DNA of 64,000 nt from Daphnia pulex (GCF_021134715.1 NC_060017.1:2852001-2916000); one strand, 5' to 3'; shown: positions 12,201 through 27,800, counted from the first letter of the stretch. Notes: a model not told the origin generated them from the sequence alone. A program made the numbers and translations.

Positions 12201-15200
12201 TCAGAATTTCTTACGTTTTGAATCCTCATCGAATATGAATTCAAACGCGGTTGACCGCTGAGCCTCCAGCTGACCGCATCCCCAAAGAGATGTATAAAAT
12301 ATCTTGCGTCATATGGCATTGATTCGAAAACCGGTGCATATGTGTGCTTCGATTTTTCCTAAAGATCTATACAACTGCGAAATATAGGTGAAGGTGACCT
12401 TCCATGTCTCGCTTCGGATATTCTGGGTGTGTTGCACATAACGCAGAAAGTCTGAGCGATAGTTCACATAAGTTTGGACTAACTGGGGAGTGGCAGGAGG
12501 TCATGGCAAGGCCTGGCGAGTGCCTGATCGTCGTGCGTCTATTATTTAATAGCGTCGGCTGACTGGCGTCCTGGCCTTCGTGGCGCTGTGAGAGAGAGAA
12601 CAGAGAGAAAATATATAGCTGTAGACATTTAATATTCGTACTGGGGGTTGTGGGTTCAGGTGCTATGATATAAGTGGACACGGGGATAGATAGTTGGATA
12701 GATGGATAGGATATAGAAGGGAACTGGTGGCGTGACAGCATGCGGAAGCTGCTTCCTGTTTCCGAATCGGAAGTTGTTTCCGACGCTACATCATTACAGC
12801 ATATCTTTCTGTCCTCTTTTTTCCTAACTCTCTCTTTTCCAAATGTTTTATAGTATACAACAGCTCAGCCAACCCTGACACATCCTCGTCAGCGTCGTCC
12901 AGTTTCTACCTCCTCCTTTTTTTCTTTTTTTAAATCGGAAGAGGAACAAGGGGGGAGGGTGGTTACGGTGGAAGTTGCGAGGTCGGAAGAGGAAATACAC
13001 GAAGCTCTCTTTCTCTCCGGGTTATTTTTTTTCTTTTTCGGGAGGAAAGTAGTACCAAGGGGTTTTCCATTGTTAGCAAGGGGGGGACGCATTGGCCGAT
13101 TGAGCACACGCCCTTCTACTACTCCATTATTAGCCGGCACACCAAAAACACTGTGTGTGTCTATATCTCTACACACGAGACACTATTAAACACTGCTAGA
13201 GAGAAAGAGAGAATGCGGCCTTCTCTCTCTCCTTTTTTTAATACATTTTTTATACTTTTGTTTTACATGTTCAGGAAAGGGGGGACACGCGGGAAAACGG
13301 GCGGGTTGCCTCTCCCTTGAGCGTTTCCTCGAATCCCGTTCGTCAAACTGACCAACGCCCTTATTATTCAGATCATTTCCTCTAAGCTATACACAACATC
13401 CTTTACATTATGGCCCAGGATACGCATAGACATCTATATCTATTCTATATGCACACACACACATACAGCCATCACAGCAGGACTGTTGACTTGATTGTAT
13501 TGTGTGAACTCCCCGCTATTTATCGTTGGTTCGGCTCATTGACTGCCGCCGCCGCCACCGCCCAATGTCCTCCGCTGCTCTGACCCGAAACTCTCCTTCT
13601 TCTTTACATCTCCTGATGCCTGTCTCTGCTTTTGATGAACACACATCCGGTTGACGGATGATGAATTGCCCAAAGTCCTATAATTCCTACTAAAGTACAA
13701 AGACATTATCACCGGGTTCGCACAGAACGCGGTTGCTGAATTCAACTTATCGGGCGCAACTTTCGAAAGCGCTTCAAAACTCGCCGGAAACGCGGAGGAT
13801 TGAAGGTTTATTCTGACGACTTCCAAGTCACTCCTCCGCACGGCAGTCACTCTACAATTTGAAGTTATTATTACCTTGGATGACGATCGCCATTCTCCAA
13901 CTTTCGATGTATTAATTGGTATATTATATCGCCCCCTTAACGAGAGAAACGAATACCTAAACAGAGTTTAACGACTATACACATCGCAATCGCACAAGTA
14001 CAATTTGCTATTAAGTTTCGATCGTTTGGCTATTTTCCTGGAATTCGACTCGAGGTAACAAGTCGATATTCATACATTGTGAATGATGCATTGCCCAGCA
14101 CGCTAGGAGGTCGAGGGTGGAGTTTTTAAAAGCGAAATAAAGTCCAGGCGTTCAACATAGGCAGAGTCTGGTACATGTGAAAAGTGAAAGTTCTACCAAA
14201 AATTATTACGCGGGACTATCAAAAATCTTGTCGATTCATATTTGATCAGCTTTTTAGCAGGAGGGGGGTTGGGTTATTTTTTTGACGCGCGTGGTCTGTG
14301 TCGGCCGACCGGTCCAGGTGAAACGCCGCTCCGTGTGTTATTTTCTTTTATCGTATCAGATAAGGGCGTGGGGGGGGGGGGGTTGATGAGAGGGGGGACG
14401 CTACGCATATAGACGCGTGCCGGGAAATTACAGGTAGGGCTTAACATCCAACTGGGAAATTTCTGTTTTTCAATGATGGATATAAAAAAGACGAAATATA
14501 CTTCTGGGTCTGTGCCGCTACCCTCGGCGCCATCAACGACCTCCCAATAGTAAATGTAGAGTCTGTTTTATATCTGTCTCTCTGCGTGGGCATTATACGT
14601 ATAATACACCGAAGAAGAAGAGAAATGTGAACTGTGTTGGCCCTACTAGAGGATCGACTTTCCCCAGAGTTCAATATTTCTTTTCTATTTCGTGTTGCCT
14701 ATTGATTTCATCGCTCGGGTGGTGTGTGTGTTTGTATTGTGTGTATTTACGTAACGGCAACACAGAACTGATATGCCCACGCCACGAAGGAGAAAAATTG
14801 GCCTGGGCTTGAACAAAAAAGGATCCGGCATGATGCGGTCTAATACCGTATTTATAATCCGCCTCCTCCATTCAAAGGCGCAAGATATCGTTCGGCTTAC
14901 ATTTTGTTCACCACCCCCTTCTCCCAGAAAAAAGGGGAGAACAGTCCACATCACAACCGAGCAGCTTGGATTTCTCGACTATACCCTTTTATTTTTGTTG
15001 AAACAATTTCATGAATTTCATGTACAAGAGCGAAGAAAATGGGAGGAGGAATATGGGCGCAACTCCGATGGAGTTGCACTTGTAAAAATGAATCATCGAT
15101 CCCTGTATTTTGTATTAGTAGCCATTGAATGATGCTTGGGGTTTCCCAGTTTTTGGTCTAGCCCCAAATCGGAGCAATTGCCTTATTATTATTCCGTCTG

Positions 15201-15821
15201 TCGCTGTGATTGCGGGATAATAGGCGATGACGGGATGAATGAAATCGTTCATTCAAACAGCTTCTTATCTACATAAATAGGCCTATGATGAAGGGAGGAT
15301 CGCTCCCCTAGCTGCTGCGGCTGAGTTCAATGTTTCCACAACATTAGCGACAGGTTTATTTCTTTCTCCCTTTTTAACTCTCCCCGGGTTGATTTGAATG
15401 CTGAATAGCGAGGCCTATGTATGCAAAAGTCCTCTCCATTTAGCAGTGGATACAAGAATAGAAAAAAGGAAAAAGCCAGCGAGAAATGAGAAGGGCCAGA
15501 AAAGGTGGAACCCTCTTGATTTCGCGGATGGGTTGAGATGGAACTGTACGTACAACCACCGATGGATACAGGATGCAGATGCTGTCCTCCGTGTACATAG
15601 AGAAAGAACATTGGAGAGCAGATGCAGTAATGTGTCCGTATGTTATTCGTTCTTTCTATTCCAAACACCCCCCACACATACACACGCCAGGCACGAGCCC
15701 AACTCTAGCGTCGTTTTTCAACCCCCTCTTATTCTCTCTTTCGACGTCATTGAGGGTGTGTTTGTTGTGTTCGGTGGGCGATAGCGACACAGCAACAGCG
15801 AAAAAAGGGAAAATGTAGTAG
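9213..15821. other. Non-coding region, no gene seen
   Basis: No convincing exon. The stretch contains GATA-rich tracts near 12660-12715, a CGT-rich tract near 10754-10774 and a 13-nt poly(G) run at 14370-14382. Frames over 100 codons here are scattered over both strands and look like chance. Confidence 0.5.
14370..14382 (+). repeat. Poly(G) run, 13 nt
   Basis: Thirteen consecutive G. Similar shorter G or C runs occur at 57-66, 841-850 and 21623-21633. They are prone to sequencing error and to G-quadruplex formation. Confidence 0.85.
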
Positions 15822-15868
15822 AGCCCAGCCCAGCCCAGCCCAGCCCAGCCCAGTCTACTCTACTCTAC
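15822..15868 (+). repeat. Compound microsatellite (AGCCC)6 + (TCTAC)3
   Basis: Six and a half AGCCC units at 15822-15853 are followed directly by three TCTAC units at 15854-15868. Two pentamer repeats lie back to back. Confidence 0.9.
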
Positions 15869-18800
15869 TATACATCTAGGGAAAAAAGAGGGGCAGCGGG
15901 GGTAGTAGTAATTCGAATGCCAGTCGGAGACACGTGCCCGACGCTTGTGAATGGTTTCAAAAGAGTTCTAAAAAGTCTGCATCATCTTTGCTAAGCAATC
16001 GCCAGCCGTTTTTTCCCTCTCCCATCAGCTATCTCTCGTCGTCGAATGTTACAAATTACAGGGCAGTGTCCCCTGTTTTATTCAGTCGTTCACTAACCAC
16101 CGTATCTTTATGCTGCCATCTCAAAACTGCTTAGCGTTGTTTGTCTCTAGAAAGCAACAAAGAGAGGGAACTGTAATAGCAGCCTCCTCCCATTTGTTAG
16201 CTCTTTGCTCTAATTTCTCTTTTACAACCTTGGTCGCGGGATTATTGTTATTATTTAAGAACGGGAAGAAAGCTATTTGAGGGGAAGATATTGTCTCTTA
16301 TTGACAGTTATCCTGTCATTTAAGATTTGATGATGGCACAAAGCAACTTGCCTATAAATATCCTGGCTAAGTCGGCTTCATGTCCCCTATACCGATGGAC
16401 TCTCGAGGCTATTATTATGCAACGAACACAAGGAGTTGCACTCTGTACAATGCGAACGTGGTTGACCATCAGCCTGTCGTTACTCTCTTTTTTGCGGATT
16501 AATCTAGAGATAGTAACGACAAGTTATTCATTTATCTAATGAAATTAGCGCGCTCTTGATGAAGCTTCGTGACTCGGAGTCGTTGTCACGCTGGGCTGCC
16601 GCTGCCCCCCTTGACTCGTCGACCCTCAAGGCCCAGAAGAGGTAAAAATCGAGACGCGACAGCGGACAGTCCAACAATAGAGCAGACTTTGAACTCTCGT
16701 TATGATGATGATCGACAAGAGCGAGAGGACACACGACGCGGGCGCCGAGTTTTTGGCGCTGTTCGTTTCGAGTGTTTACCTGTAACAAACACGACATATA
16801 TAAAGACTAACACTAAAACTCTGGGGCCATGAAACAAAAAGGTTACGCGCATCAGTTTTATATGTTTGTGGGTGTGTGTATTTTCTGCGTGAAAAAAAAC
16901 GGGACGGAGGGACGTCGGAGGGGGGGACAGGACAGCTCTCGGAGAGCTGAGAGAGAGAGACACTGTTATTTGAGTGCGCCGGACAGATGCTGATCGCGTG
17001 ACTCGTACATGGGCGCCGACGGACGAACGGGCAGCAGACGCGGGGCTGCTGGTCATTTCTCCCGACGAGAAAACATTTGATGGCCAGCTGTGCAACCTTT
17101 TCATGCAAGGGATAGCACTCAAGTTGCCCGTGATACGGCCACTGTGCAAGAAGTTTGAGGCGATTATTTCGAAGCTCGAGTGACTTTTCAGCTCCTTGCG
17201 TCCATCCTCTCCAACTCACTTGTCTCTGTGTCAACGAATTTCGACTCTAACCGGAATAGCGAAGAAGAAGAAGACGGCGACATTCGGCAGCCCCCCTACT
17301 GATGATGATCCACCGTCATTCAACCACCCGCTTCTTGTAAAACAGCAGAGCGAAAATGTGATGACTAGATGGGTGGGGGAGGGTGGGGGGCTTCAAAATG
17401 GGGGGAATTGCTACACCACAACAACCAAGAGATCATCTGCTAGGCACAAATTTTGAAAGGTTGAGGATGAGCAAGAGAGACGGCGGGGTCTAGTTTTTCA
17501 ACGAGCTGCGCAGCACTTAAACCAACATCTTCAGGTGCCACTTAAGAAATAATTGGAGCGGCTCGGTATATGTATGTACATGTACAGACTATGCTGCGTT
17601 GCTACAGGGTAATCCGACCTCCCCCCCCCTCTCTCTGATGTTATAGGTTCCGTTATTGTTCAACCTCTTATTAGCCCATATGTTCATAACATCAAGACAA
17701 TCTGCCGTTGTTTTTCTTTGTCTTTTCTTCGGCACTTGATCCTTTATTTTCTGTCCTGTCTCGAGATGTTTCCCCTAGTCGTTTCCTAGAATTATTTGAG
17801 CTCCCTGTTCACTCTCGTGTAGATATTGTTCGTGTAGTCCGGCCGGCCCGCAAGTCGATCCGCTTCTTAAGAAGAGCGAACATTAAACCCCTTGACCAGA
17901 GAGTCACTTGTAAGACGACATGATTTATTCGTTTTCTTTTTAAAGCCCCGGAATTGGAATGAAATGGATGCGTCTGACCCAGAATAACTGCATGTCCACG
18001 TTCATATGATGCGATTTTTTTCAAGAAAAATGTGGGGTGGTATAATGGGTGGGAGGTGGGTACACACAGGTAAATAACAAGTCACCAGAAACCATCTGCT
18101 CCTCTCGTCGGTACATTGTGCAGGGACACAGAGAGACACAACTTCACATGTGTCCATCTGTGTGTGTATATCGACTGTCTAGGTCTGCGCCCCACACGAC
18201 ACATCGATAGGCAATAACAAAAAGGATCTTGACCTTGGGTCCAACAAGCTCCTGCGTCTGTATACACCTAGAGAAAAGACGTTCCGTTTCTTCAAACCAT
18301 TTTTTTTTTTGGGAAAAAAAAAGAAATAACCACATTTTTGGATAAGGTGACAAACATCCGCCTCTCTTCTTCCCCCTTTCGTTCCCCCCTTAAAAATAGT
18401 TATTTTTTTTTAGAAGGAATGAATTGAATAAGAAAAGAGCGCAGACCGCTAGAAGACATATGGTCGATTATGAGTTGTCTTTTTTATTTTGATTCATTCT
18501 TTATTCTCTTGCGCGTTGATTTTTGGTGGTGAGAGAACCGGAGGCACTTGACCTATGCAGATGAGATGTGTGGAAAGAAGAGCCGCCGACAAGGAATAAG
18601 AGAGAAGCGAAATAAACTTTTAAATTAGCTCAGGGTTCACTCATTATGCATTTGGACGAAAAAGAGGAGTCGAGCGAGAAACTGACGGGAGTTGCATATC
18701 CCCGGATGCGGACGTCCGACGTTTATCCGTTAAACAAAAACTAAATAAGACATGCGGAGAAGAACAAACTCTACCGACACAGCAGCAGCAGCAGCAGCGG

Positions 18801-21800
18801 TGCACACTGCGTTTTGGCTGAGCTGCGCTCTTCTCTTTCGCTTGAAATATTGAGAAAAGTTGCAAATGTTTTCAAACGGTAATGAGCGCTACCTCACAGG
18901 TTAATTAGCCGCAAAAAGCTTCTCCTCGAACGTCATCAAGTCGGCCAGCCCAAGTATCAGGAGCGCAGCTCTTAATTTTTTTTTTGTGGTGGGGCTCTAC
19001 AGGAAAAAAACTTATTTCCCTCGCCAAGTTTCTTAGTAAAATTTAGATTTTTCAACAAACTTTTTTGTTCGGGTTTTTGTTTTAAATTGGGGTGGAAAAG
19101 CGGCTTGAAAATTTCAGATAGACAAAAGGTTGGCATGAAATTTAATAGACATGAAACAATCGGTCCCGAAAAGTTGGCGCTGGTCCTTGTCTGGATATAA
19201 GTGCCTGTTGCGCCGATTCTCTCTCGAGGGGTAGGAGGGGAAAAAAAAATAGGGAAGCCAAGGCGGAAGCCGGAAGATAAAGAGCGGAAAGAGTAGCGTG
19301 TGCTGTTGCTCCTCCTGTGTATGTACTTGTGTGGGGGTTGGATGGGATAGTTTGATTGGATCATCGCCACGAACGGAAAGACTAGCTCTTTTTCGGACTT
19401 GGAAAACCTAATTGGAACCTTTTGTTCAAGCCAACGAACTCCAAACTTTTTTTTTTGACAGAAGAACTGCGTGTAGCTGTAGCAGTGTAGCTACTCACCC
19501 TCTGCTGTTGTTGCTTTAAAAATCACAAAAGCGTAATGCGATTCGTATAATTATGTAACGCGGGATTTTTTCTTTTTTTTTTGGTTCAATTCCGAACCTT
19601 CCCCACTAGCGCTGAATCTTTTAATATCTTAGATTCCAAATCATTTGAAATGGATTCAGCAGCATCACGTAGTGTGGGGTCCTCCTCTTTATTGGCGTTG
19701 CGCAAGTCTTATCCCCCTGTATGGTGCTAATCCCCATAAGAACCTAGCTGTTGACTTGATTGAATCTCTGCATCACCCCTTTTCTCTTCAATTTGGTTGA
19801 TCAACGTATAGACTGGCGGATACGTCGTGTCGAATCGGATCTGATGCCGAGGTGAGTTAGAGTCTAGGATCTTTAACCAGCGACATATATATACAAGGGG
19901 TGCCGAGCACTCTGGCCAATTAACCGACGCCCAGGGAGAATATAACACGCTCAATTAACGTATATATATGTCGCTCTGGCTCACTCTATTCGTACATACA
20001 ATCGTTAAGCGAATCTATCTGCGTGTTAAGTACATACGGTTACTACACAAAGACGAGCGGAGGAATATCGTAATCATATCAGGCCAGGAAGGTAATTAAG
20101 AAGAAGTGTGCTGTACCAGCTACCAGTCGACAGCCGATCAAATCACTGGAAGCCGGAACGGAACATTCCGGAGAGCTTCTTGTTACAGGCGTCCTGCCAT
20201 AACGGCAGCAGTATCTTGCCCATATCTTTCGCCAATGTCGCTTTATTGCCAGCCCTTCGCGACTCTCTCTCTATCTGTAATCTGGTTTTTTTTTAAAGAC
20301 GAGAGTTATCAGCAGCTGCTGTGACTGCGAATAATTGACGCTCGACTTCACTCGTCCATTATTATTTCCACTCTCTTGTGATACCCGACGATAAGGAGCC
20401 GAGTGATCATAGTAAAGGTGAAAATGAGAGCTTTTATCCTCTTGTACGGCGATTCGTTTTAACGTGCGTGCATATCATTAGACTCTCCCGTCTTTGCTCT
20501 CACTGAATAAAAATTCGACTTGCACAATAAAAAGTCATTTTTTCCCCATTTCTTTCTATTTGGGAGGGGATAAAAGCAGTATATTTTTTGAAAAATTGTT
20601 ATTTTTATTTTCCCTTGTGTTATTAAATCACAAAAACGAAAAACCGAAATAGATAAAAGATAAAAGGGCGTATGAGAGAAGCTGTTCCTCTTGTTTGCCC
20701 TCAACCCCCTCGCCGAGTCGCTGCGGAGGCTACTGGTATAACACATAGTGGAAGAAGAAGGGGGGGATTCTAAAAAGTGGCAGATGGACGCGTTATTAAC
20801 GTGGTGGAAGCAGTGGCAGCAATAAGTTTTTGTGGGGATGAAGGAGCAAAGCGAAGGAAGGAAGGAAGAAAGAAGAAAAGGGCCAGTCCCTCTACTACAT
20901 CCACTCTCTCCCCTTTTTCATAGCAGAATGTGTAGCAGCTCTTGATCTGAATGGAAAGAAAGAAAAGAAGAGGGGGGGAGACGAACTCGAAGAGGATCGA
21001 GCATATAGGACGAGAGAATAATAATAATAAGAGAATAGTAACGAAAAAGTAACGAGTTTTAATACTTTTTTTTCCCTGCCGCGATTACTTCCTCGTAAAT
21101 GGACTGATGTGTAGTAGCGCTCTCTCGTTAGCAGATGAACTTACACACATGTCCGTCCATAAAGCTGGCCCATCAGCCATCCTCCATGCGTTATAACACA
21201 AGTCTATACAAAAACTAGTCAGAGTAGAAGCTACTTGATACCCCAGCGGAGCCTAATACACCAGTCCAAAGTCTCAAGTTGCGCTCTTATAAAATCATCT
21301 ATAGTTTCCTTTTGGGGCTGCGAATCCTTAGACTTGCAAAGGATTTTTTATTTTTTTTTATCCTTCTTATAAGCATCGCTTGTAGAAAATCTGAACAGAT
21401 TTTCTCTGCAAAAATGCCATTATTCTGCAGCCTTTTCTTGTTTTGTTTTGTTTGTGTATGCCAGATGAATCCTGCGGATACTTTACCCTTCCAATTTGAC
21501 ACGGATCACTGGCGATGTGATCGCCTTTCATGTGCCGTTGCATAATGAGACTCAAAAGACTAAGGCGCAATAGTGTCGTGTATAATTTCGCCAAAAAAGG
21601 TGTCGGATCGCTTGTTTGTTTGCCCCCCCCCCCTTGCATCAACCGCGTCGACCACCCTCTGAGTCGCTCTGGGTCGAGGATTTATTTTTCTACCTTTGGG
21701 TGTAATAAGAGACGAGCCGACGTGCAGGCGTCGATTCAAAATCCACACAAGACAAGAAATGACCCCCTCATGTTAAAAGGGTGATGTGGCGATGAATGTA

Positions 21801-24800
21801 AAGGTGCGCTTTCTGCCGTGTGCAAATGTTGTTGTGATCAAACTTATTTTATTTTATTTTTTATTTTTGCAATAGCAACAGCTGCTGCCCATTTTCTATC
21901 GTCCCTTCCCCCCACACAACAGCACTCCTTTTCATGACGTGCACATTGCCGCTTGCATGTCGCTCAATCATAGAGACTGGCGTCAGCCACACCGGTCTGG
22001 CCGCTGCCCGCTGCTGCCTATATACGCGCATGCATATTTTTATTTTGACCTAGAATCACCTGAAACTATACGGTGACCTTCCACCTGAAACCCAGTGGTC
22101 CTCCTATATGCGACCCTTTCCCTTTAAAATTCATTCATCCGTCAACTAGAGAAAGTGTCTGTACTTATATTTAGACCAGATATACGCGCAGGCAGCAGTG
22201 TTGATGGACTCTCTGACGGATATCCCCCCTTTTTACACCTGGGTAAAATGGGGCCATCTTCTTCTTACCCCCGCTCCCCATTCTCGATTTCTTTCTTCTT
22301 CTTTTTACTTTCTACCTGCTGTCTTGCGGTTAGAAATCTGGAGCGATGAAACAGCAGGGGAATATGGTAGCCCCCGTACATGCCACCACATTTACACACT
22401 CTACTTCACTCCATAAGGAGCTCTTTCCTCCCCTCCTGAAGAAGTTGAACCGCAAGAAATCAGAGGGGGGAGGGGATTGATCGTCTTCATCTTCTTCTAC
22501 TGGCCAAGTCCTTTGATCGAAGCCAGTCGATCGTAAAGGTGTTAATCGACTCAAAACTAAATCGTTCTCCAATCGTCCGTGGAATTCAATTGAATTAAAA
22601 TAAAAAATTGGTATGCTGTTTTTTGGGTGGTTGTTGTTGTGGTGGTTAGAAGAAAAAAATGGATATTCTTTTCTTTTGTGTGGCAGATGGCACGAGCTAG
22701 CTAGCCCCGCCATTCCTCCGGTGATTTTGTACGCGGACGACCGCAGGAGCCGGTGGGAGGGTTATACGGTGTGACGGGGGAACTGATACACTTGGATGTA
22801 TATAAGGATCTGATTTGGCCTGATAGGCGATCGGCGCATCTATATTCGTCTGCGACCCTCAAGGTATGCGCGCCGAGTTTTCCAAAAGCGGCAAACTTTC
22901 ATTTCCTGCTGTTTCTCTAGCTGCCCCAAGTGTGTATAGGAACTAGGGGCTCGCGAGCCATAACAGAGTGTAAAAATAAAAAAAAGTCTAGTTATTGTGC
23001 CTACTGTGCGGAAGGGTTGGACGTGTGGAAGAGGCGCGTCTGGTCGAGTTTCAACTCCAATCATTGGTCCAATCCATTTTTCTTCCTTCCACCCCATGTT
23101 CGGAGAGAAAAGAAGAAAAACACACATACAGTTTTTCAAAAGGTTATCGGTCAACGTACCGGTTGTTATGGTATTTGTGTGTGTGTGTGTGTATTTGGTG
23201 CTCTAAGAGAGAGAGAGAAAATGAGCAGATGTGAGTACTACGCGGGGAACTTGTGAGGAGCCCGTGAGGTGAGCAGGGGTTAGGAGGGGAAGGTAAAATA
23301 AAAAAGAGGAAATGGACACCTGCCCCGGTTAAAGAGTGTGGCCTTTGCTTTTTCTGGCCGAGAGTCCGCCCGCGCCCTACTCGAATAACCATAGCAGCGG
23401 GGCTGTTATTCTTGAACCGCTTATAGCTTTTGGCTGGGCGATGACTCAGATAAGGTGGAGGAGATAGTAGTAGGCTAGTAGTAGCCTATAATATAGGTGT
23501 ATAGGACGTGCTGGTCACTCCGCCTTGATTACGGGTTCCACTGACGAGGCCGTTTTCTTTCATTCTTCCGCAGACTTCCTACAAGCCTCCGTTTGACGCC
23601 GTCGTCTTTTTTCCTATTTTTCTTTCGTTTTTTTGATTTAACGAGTTTTTCACCTCGAGGGAGGAAGCGCTCTTTTCTTTTTTCTCGAAATTATGATCTT
23701 CTTTCTTTACAAAATAATCATTCAAGAAAAGAAATCAAGTTTTGTAATCGATGCGGGCTCCCCCCCCTTCTTTTTCCATCGACGCTTGTCTTCCGGATGT
23801 GCTGGATCGAGTTCTTTTGTCTTTTTTCTTTTCCCAGCGCGACGCATAATTGGATTTCCGTCAAGTTGTTGGTTTCACTTTTCGTGTCTTGCTTCCCGAA
23901 AAATGCGCGATAGCATCTCGAGGAAGTGCACACAGCCGGCCCTGCTGCTGCTGCTGTGTACATTATTCCGTTAAAACCGATGGGCCGGTAAATATCTCTC
24001 TCCCCCAACCACTTGATTGTGTCGGGGACAATATTCCGAGCTCTTCTTCTTCTTTATTTTGGTTCGACATTTTTTGTTTTGTTGTTCTCCCCCCTTTAGT
24101 TTTCATGGAGGAGTTACGACGCACAATAGGCGACGGAAGATCCGATACGACAGTGGCCGCTCGCCTCCGTGGGAGGGCTTATCTTGGGACTTTGAATTGC
24201 GCGCGCGCGAGTCGCCCTCCAATATGCGTAGCAGGGGGGAGGAGAAGGAGGATTTTTGGTTTCGTGTGCGTTACCCCTTGTGTCGTCGTCGTCTATCTAG
24301 TCCTCCTGTACATATATTATAACCTCCCACATGTGAGTCCCCACCATCTAGTCCAGTCTGAAAAGAGAGCGAGGAGTGGCCGATTGACTGCTGCCTCTCG
24401 GACTCAATGGTCCGCGACGTGTTAACAGCTTCTTCTTCTTCTTTCTCCCTCGGCCACACCATGTCACACACAATAACCACGCACAAAAGGAATAGAGAGA
24501 GAGAAGAAGAAGAAGAAGACGTAGTATATGCGGCTGCGATGGGACAGAGAAAGCACCTGGATATGAAGTGTCCTTTCTCTTGTCTGTCTCTCTCACTGTG
24601 TGTTCATTCCGGCAACAACAAGTCTCCTCTTTTTTTGGCCAAATGTCTCTATATGTGTGCACATTGAAACTCTGGGTGGGTGGGAGGGGCTGGATGATGC
24701 TCTTTTCTTTCCTTTTGCGTGGGTTGGCCTATTCACGTCTGCATTGGAAATGGATTCCAATGTCCTCATCCGCAAGGAAACGGCACACGGACAATTTCAC

Positions 24801-27800
24801 CGCTCGCGCTTGCTGCCTCTATCAATAGAAATCGGAGACTCTTTACTTCTTTAGATCTGTCCACCTTTTTTCAATGAGCTGTCCATCACTAGGGGTGTGT
24901 TTCTCGGCCTCTGCACGGGGACTCTCTGTTAAATTCGACAGGGGGTGGGAATAGAAAAAGAGCAAAGTGAATGAAAATTTCATCGAGCTACTACTACAGA
25001 CGTCTTGGCATTGGCGAAGACATTATTCATAGCTAGCCGAATCAAATATCCAACTCTATTGATTGAAGCGCAATGAATATTGGTGGGCATTTAAGAACCA
25101 GCCGAATTCTGACGTATTCCAGGCGATCCTGCGTTGCACGCCAAGAATTTTCTTTCGGTTAATTCAGTCTTCTTCCGTGTGCTTATAAAAAAAGAGATAA
25201 GGAACCCCCACCACATGGTGAAAAGAAAAGAGAAACGAGAGACACACACACAGGAAGAAGCCAAGATGCGGGTTGTTTCCTGAACTGAAGAGTGTGGAGA
25301 AAAGCCGAGAGGATATTGACCGACGAAAATAAAAAAACAAAACAAAAATCCACGGTGGAAATCTTGTGCATTGCGTGTATGTGTGTGTGCTGCTACGGAG
25401 ACGACTTTTTGCTTTGTTTTCTTTTATTGTTAGTTTTTTTGGAAAAGACCAGCAGGAGGAGAAGGAAAAGATATAACGCGGGATCAATGAAATGTTTCTC
25501 ACAAACGCGCGTCCGGCATCTTTCATCAACAATGCATGAAACCTTCCCTTCTATGTACTCCGGATCGCCCCTCCAACATCTCCCAGCAGCTCCCTTATTT
25601 CCTTCTTGCATGCATTTTTAATTGATTCTATTGATTGGTTTGAATATGTACGAACAAGAGGAGAGGGGGGGGGGTCGAAACTAGTCGAGATAGTTTGCTA
25701 TGGTTGCGTGATGATGAAGGCGACTAACGACTTGTACAAGTTGGAAACAATGACTGTACAAACTGAAATTGTACGCACAGGGAAATTCGATTAGAAATTG
25801 AAACAAACAAAAAAAAAAGACAAAAGATGGAAAAATAAATCAAGAATCAACGGGAGATGGAATAAGTCGCCCATCATGAGGGGCCAGGTGTTGATTGTAA
25901 ACTGCGGATTCGTCTAATATGATACCAACCTTCATACAAGGTACAACTCGGCTGTAGACGCCGGTGGTTCTTCGTACTTTTTTATTTTTAAAAGGTCAAG
26001 AACCTGTATAGCGCAATAGAGCCCACTATATTCGGTCTATTCTCTCGTAATTTACATTTTTTTTTTACCCAACCAGTTAACGTCACAATGGGTAAAAGGC
26101 AAGAAACAAAAGGGCACAACATCAAGACTTTTGAGCCGTCCCGTAGAACTATACGCCCGGGATTTTAGATGGGTGCTCCCCCCTGAAGAAGTTTTAGTGA
26201 GCAGCTCTACTAGTATCTGATTTCAAATAGCCCAAGAGAAAAGGTTAAGTGTTTGTTAACATGCCGGCCAGTTTATGGGATGGGGAAGACCTCCTAATCC
26301 AAGACGGAGGGACAGGTGAACAAAAGGCTTTTATGCACACACACAGACACAATCCCTTATCGTTGGTTAATATGCTGATATAGCCTCACAGAGGTTATTA
26401 TAAAGCCCTCATAATATACGGCCGGCTGGAAGAGAATGTACAAGTTTCCTTCCTTGTCTGCACGTCTTGTATGCGCATAATACAAATCGAATAAAGGGCG
26501 CCCTGAAAGTATTGTACAGCATGTTGTTACATTGTCGGCATCTCCTCGAAATCCCTGAGAAATACTGGCAACAATTTTTCTGGCCAAACTCTTTTTTTTT
26601 TGTTGCATTATTTATTTGTGTGTTTTCCCCCCTTTCGACAAATCTATTCCACTCTCAAAAACAGACAGAGGAGAGAAATAAGAAGTGGACAAGGAGCAGA
26701 CGGAAAAAAAAAGACGGTGGACTGTCCCTCCCCTTGCACCGCTGTCTATTATTGTATCGATTCCACTTCATTTCGTTAGAGCTGCATGGGTGCAACGCAG
26801 CGTTATAGATCATGTTTTTCACCGTTTCCGCTGCCTTCAGCGTACCGGCAGATATATATATCGCCACAAAATAGGTCACAAAGAAAGTCTAGTGCACAAA
26901 AAATGAATGCCACTCGACGATGTGTACGTGTATACGAATCAACAATGGGCCCGGCAGATGATGCAGGGAATCATAACCCATATAAACAAGTCTACTATAA
27001 CTACTACTACCGCACATTTGAGCTTTTGTCTGTTTTGGCTTGTTGCGCAGTAAGTCTTGTGTATTACAAATTATTAATGGGCTCGACGACTTGGAAAGAG
27101 TTTGGGGTTCCACTAATACAATCAAAGCCGCTACATATGACGGTATTAATAATAATCCCTGGGAATCGGAAGTTTTTTCAACAATAAGACGAAAAATCTT
27201 CTGCATCTAGTGGAATGAAAAAAATCATCTTGTAGAGTTCCTCTTGATTGTGTAACATGTTGAGACTGTTTTTTATTTTTTTAGTTCACTCTCATTGACC
27301 GGCGGATCAAGTGGTTCCCATTGACTATTACGTCGCCCTATTATATCCGCGCTATGATCCAATCGCAGTCGAACGCACGAAGGATGTGTGCAACGTTTCA
27401 TTGTATTATTTGAGATCACGGAACTGTGATATTATGTAACAAGTCGGTTATTGAAGTGGCAACATTGGAGACTTTTATTCGGGGCGGCTGGGCGTTTGGT
27501 AACTGGAAACATTCGATGGAAAAAATACACACACAAAAAATGAACACGGTTCCCGTCTCTCTCTCTCAAAGGAGAAAATCGTCGGGTGAGTAATTTTATT
27601 TTATTTTTTCAAATAGGAGGGGGGGGGGCGTCGCGACGCTCTCCATCCCTCAACTCCCCCTTGTCCTTTCAACTTTGCGCAACCCTCTCTCTTTTTCTCT
27701 CGATACAGTCGTCGATGAGTCACCGTCAGCATCTAGAAAGTCGCCCAGGGTGCGCCACTTGATTAGATATATACACACACACACACAATACCGTCTGAAA

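Noticed and set aside
16974..17183. 69-codon plus-strand frame that looks mildly protein-like (FDGQLCNLFMQGIALKLP...)
   Set aside because: It starts at GTG, has no family, no exon neighbours and competes with a longer frame on the other strand; likely chance in a GC-richer patch.
23850..24425. 191-codon plus-strand frame
   Set aside because: Composition reflects pyrimidine tracts and CpG triplets, and no domain or splice structure is visible.
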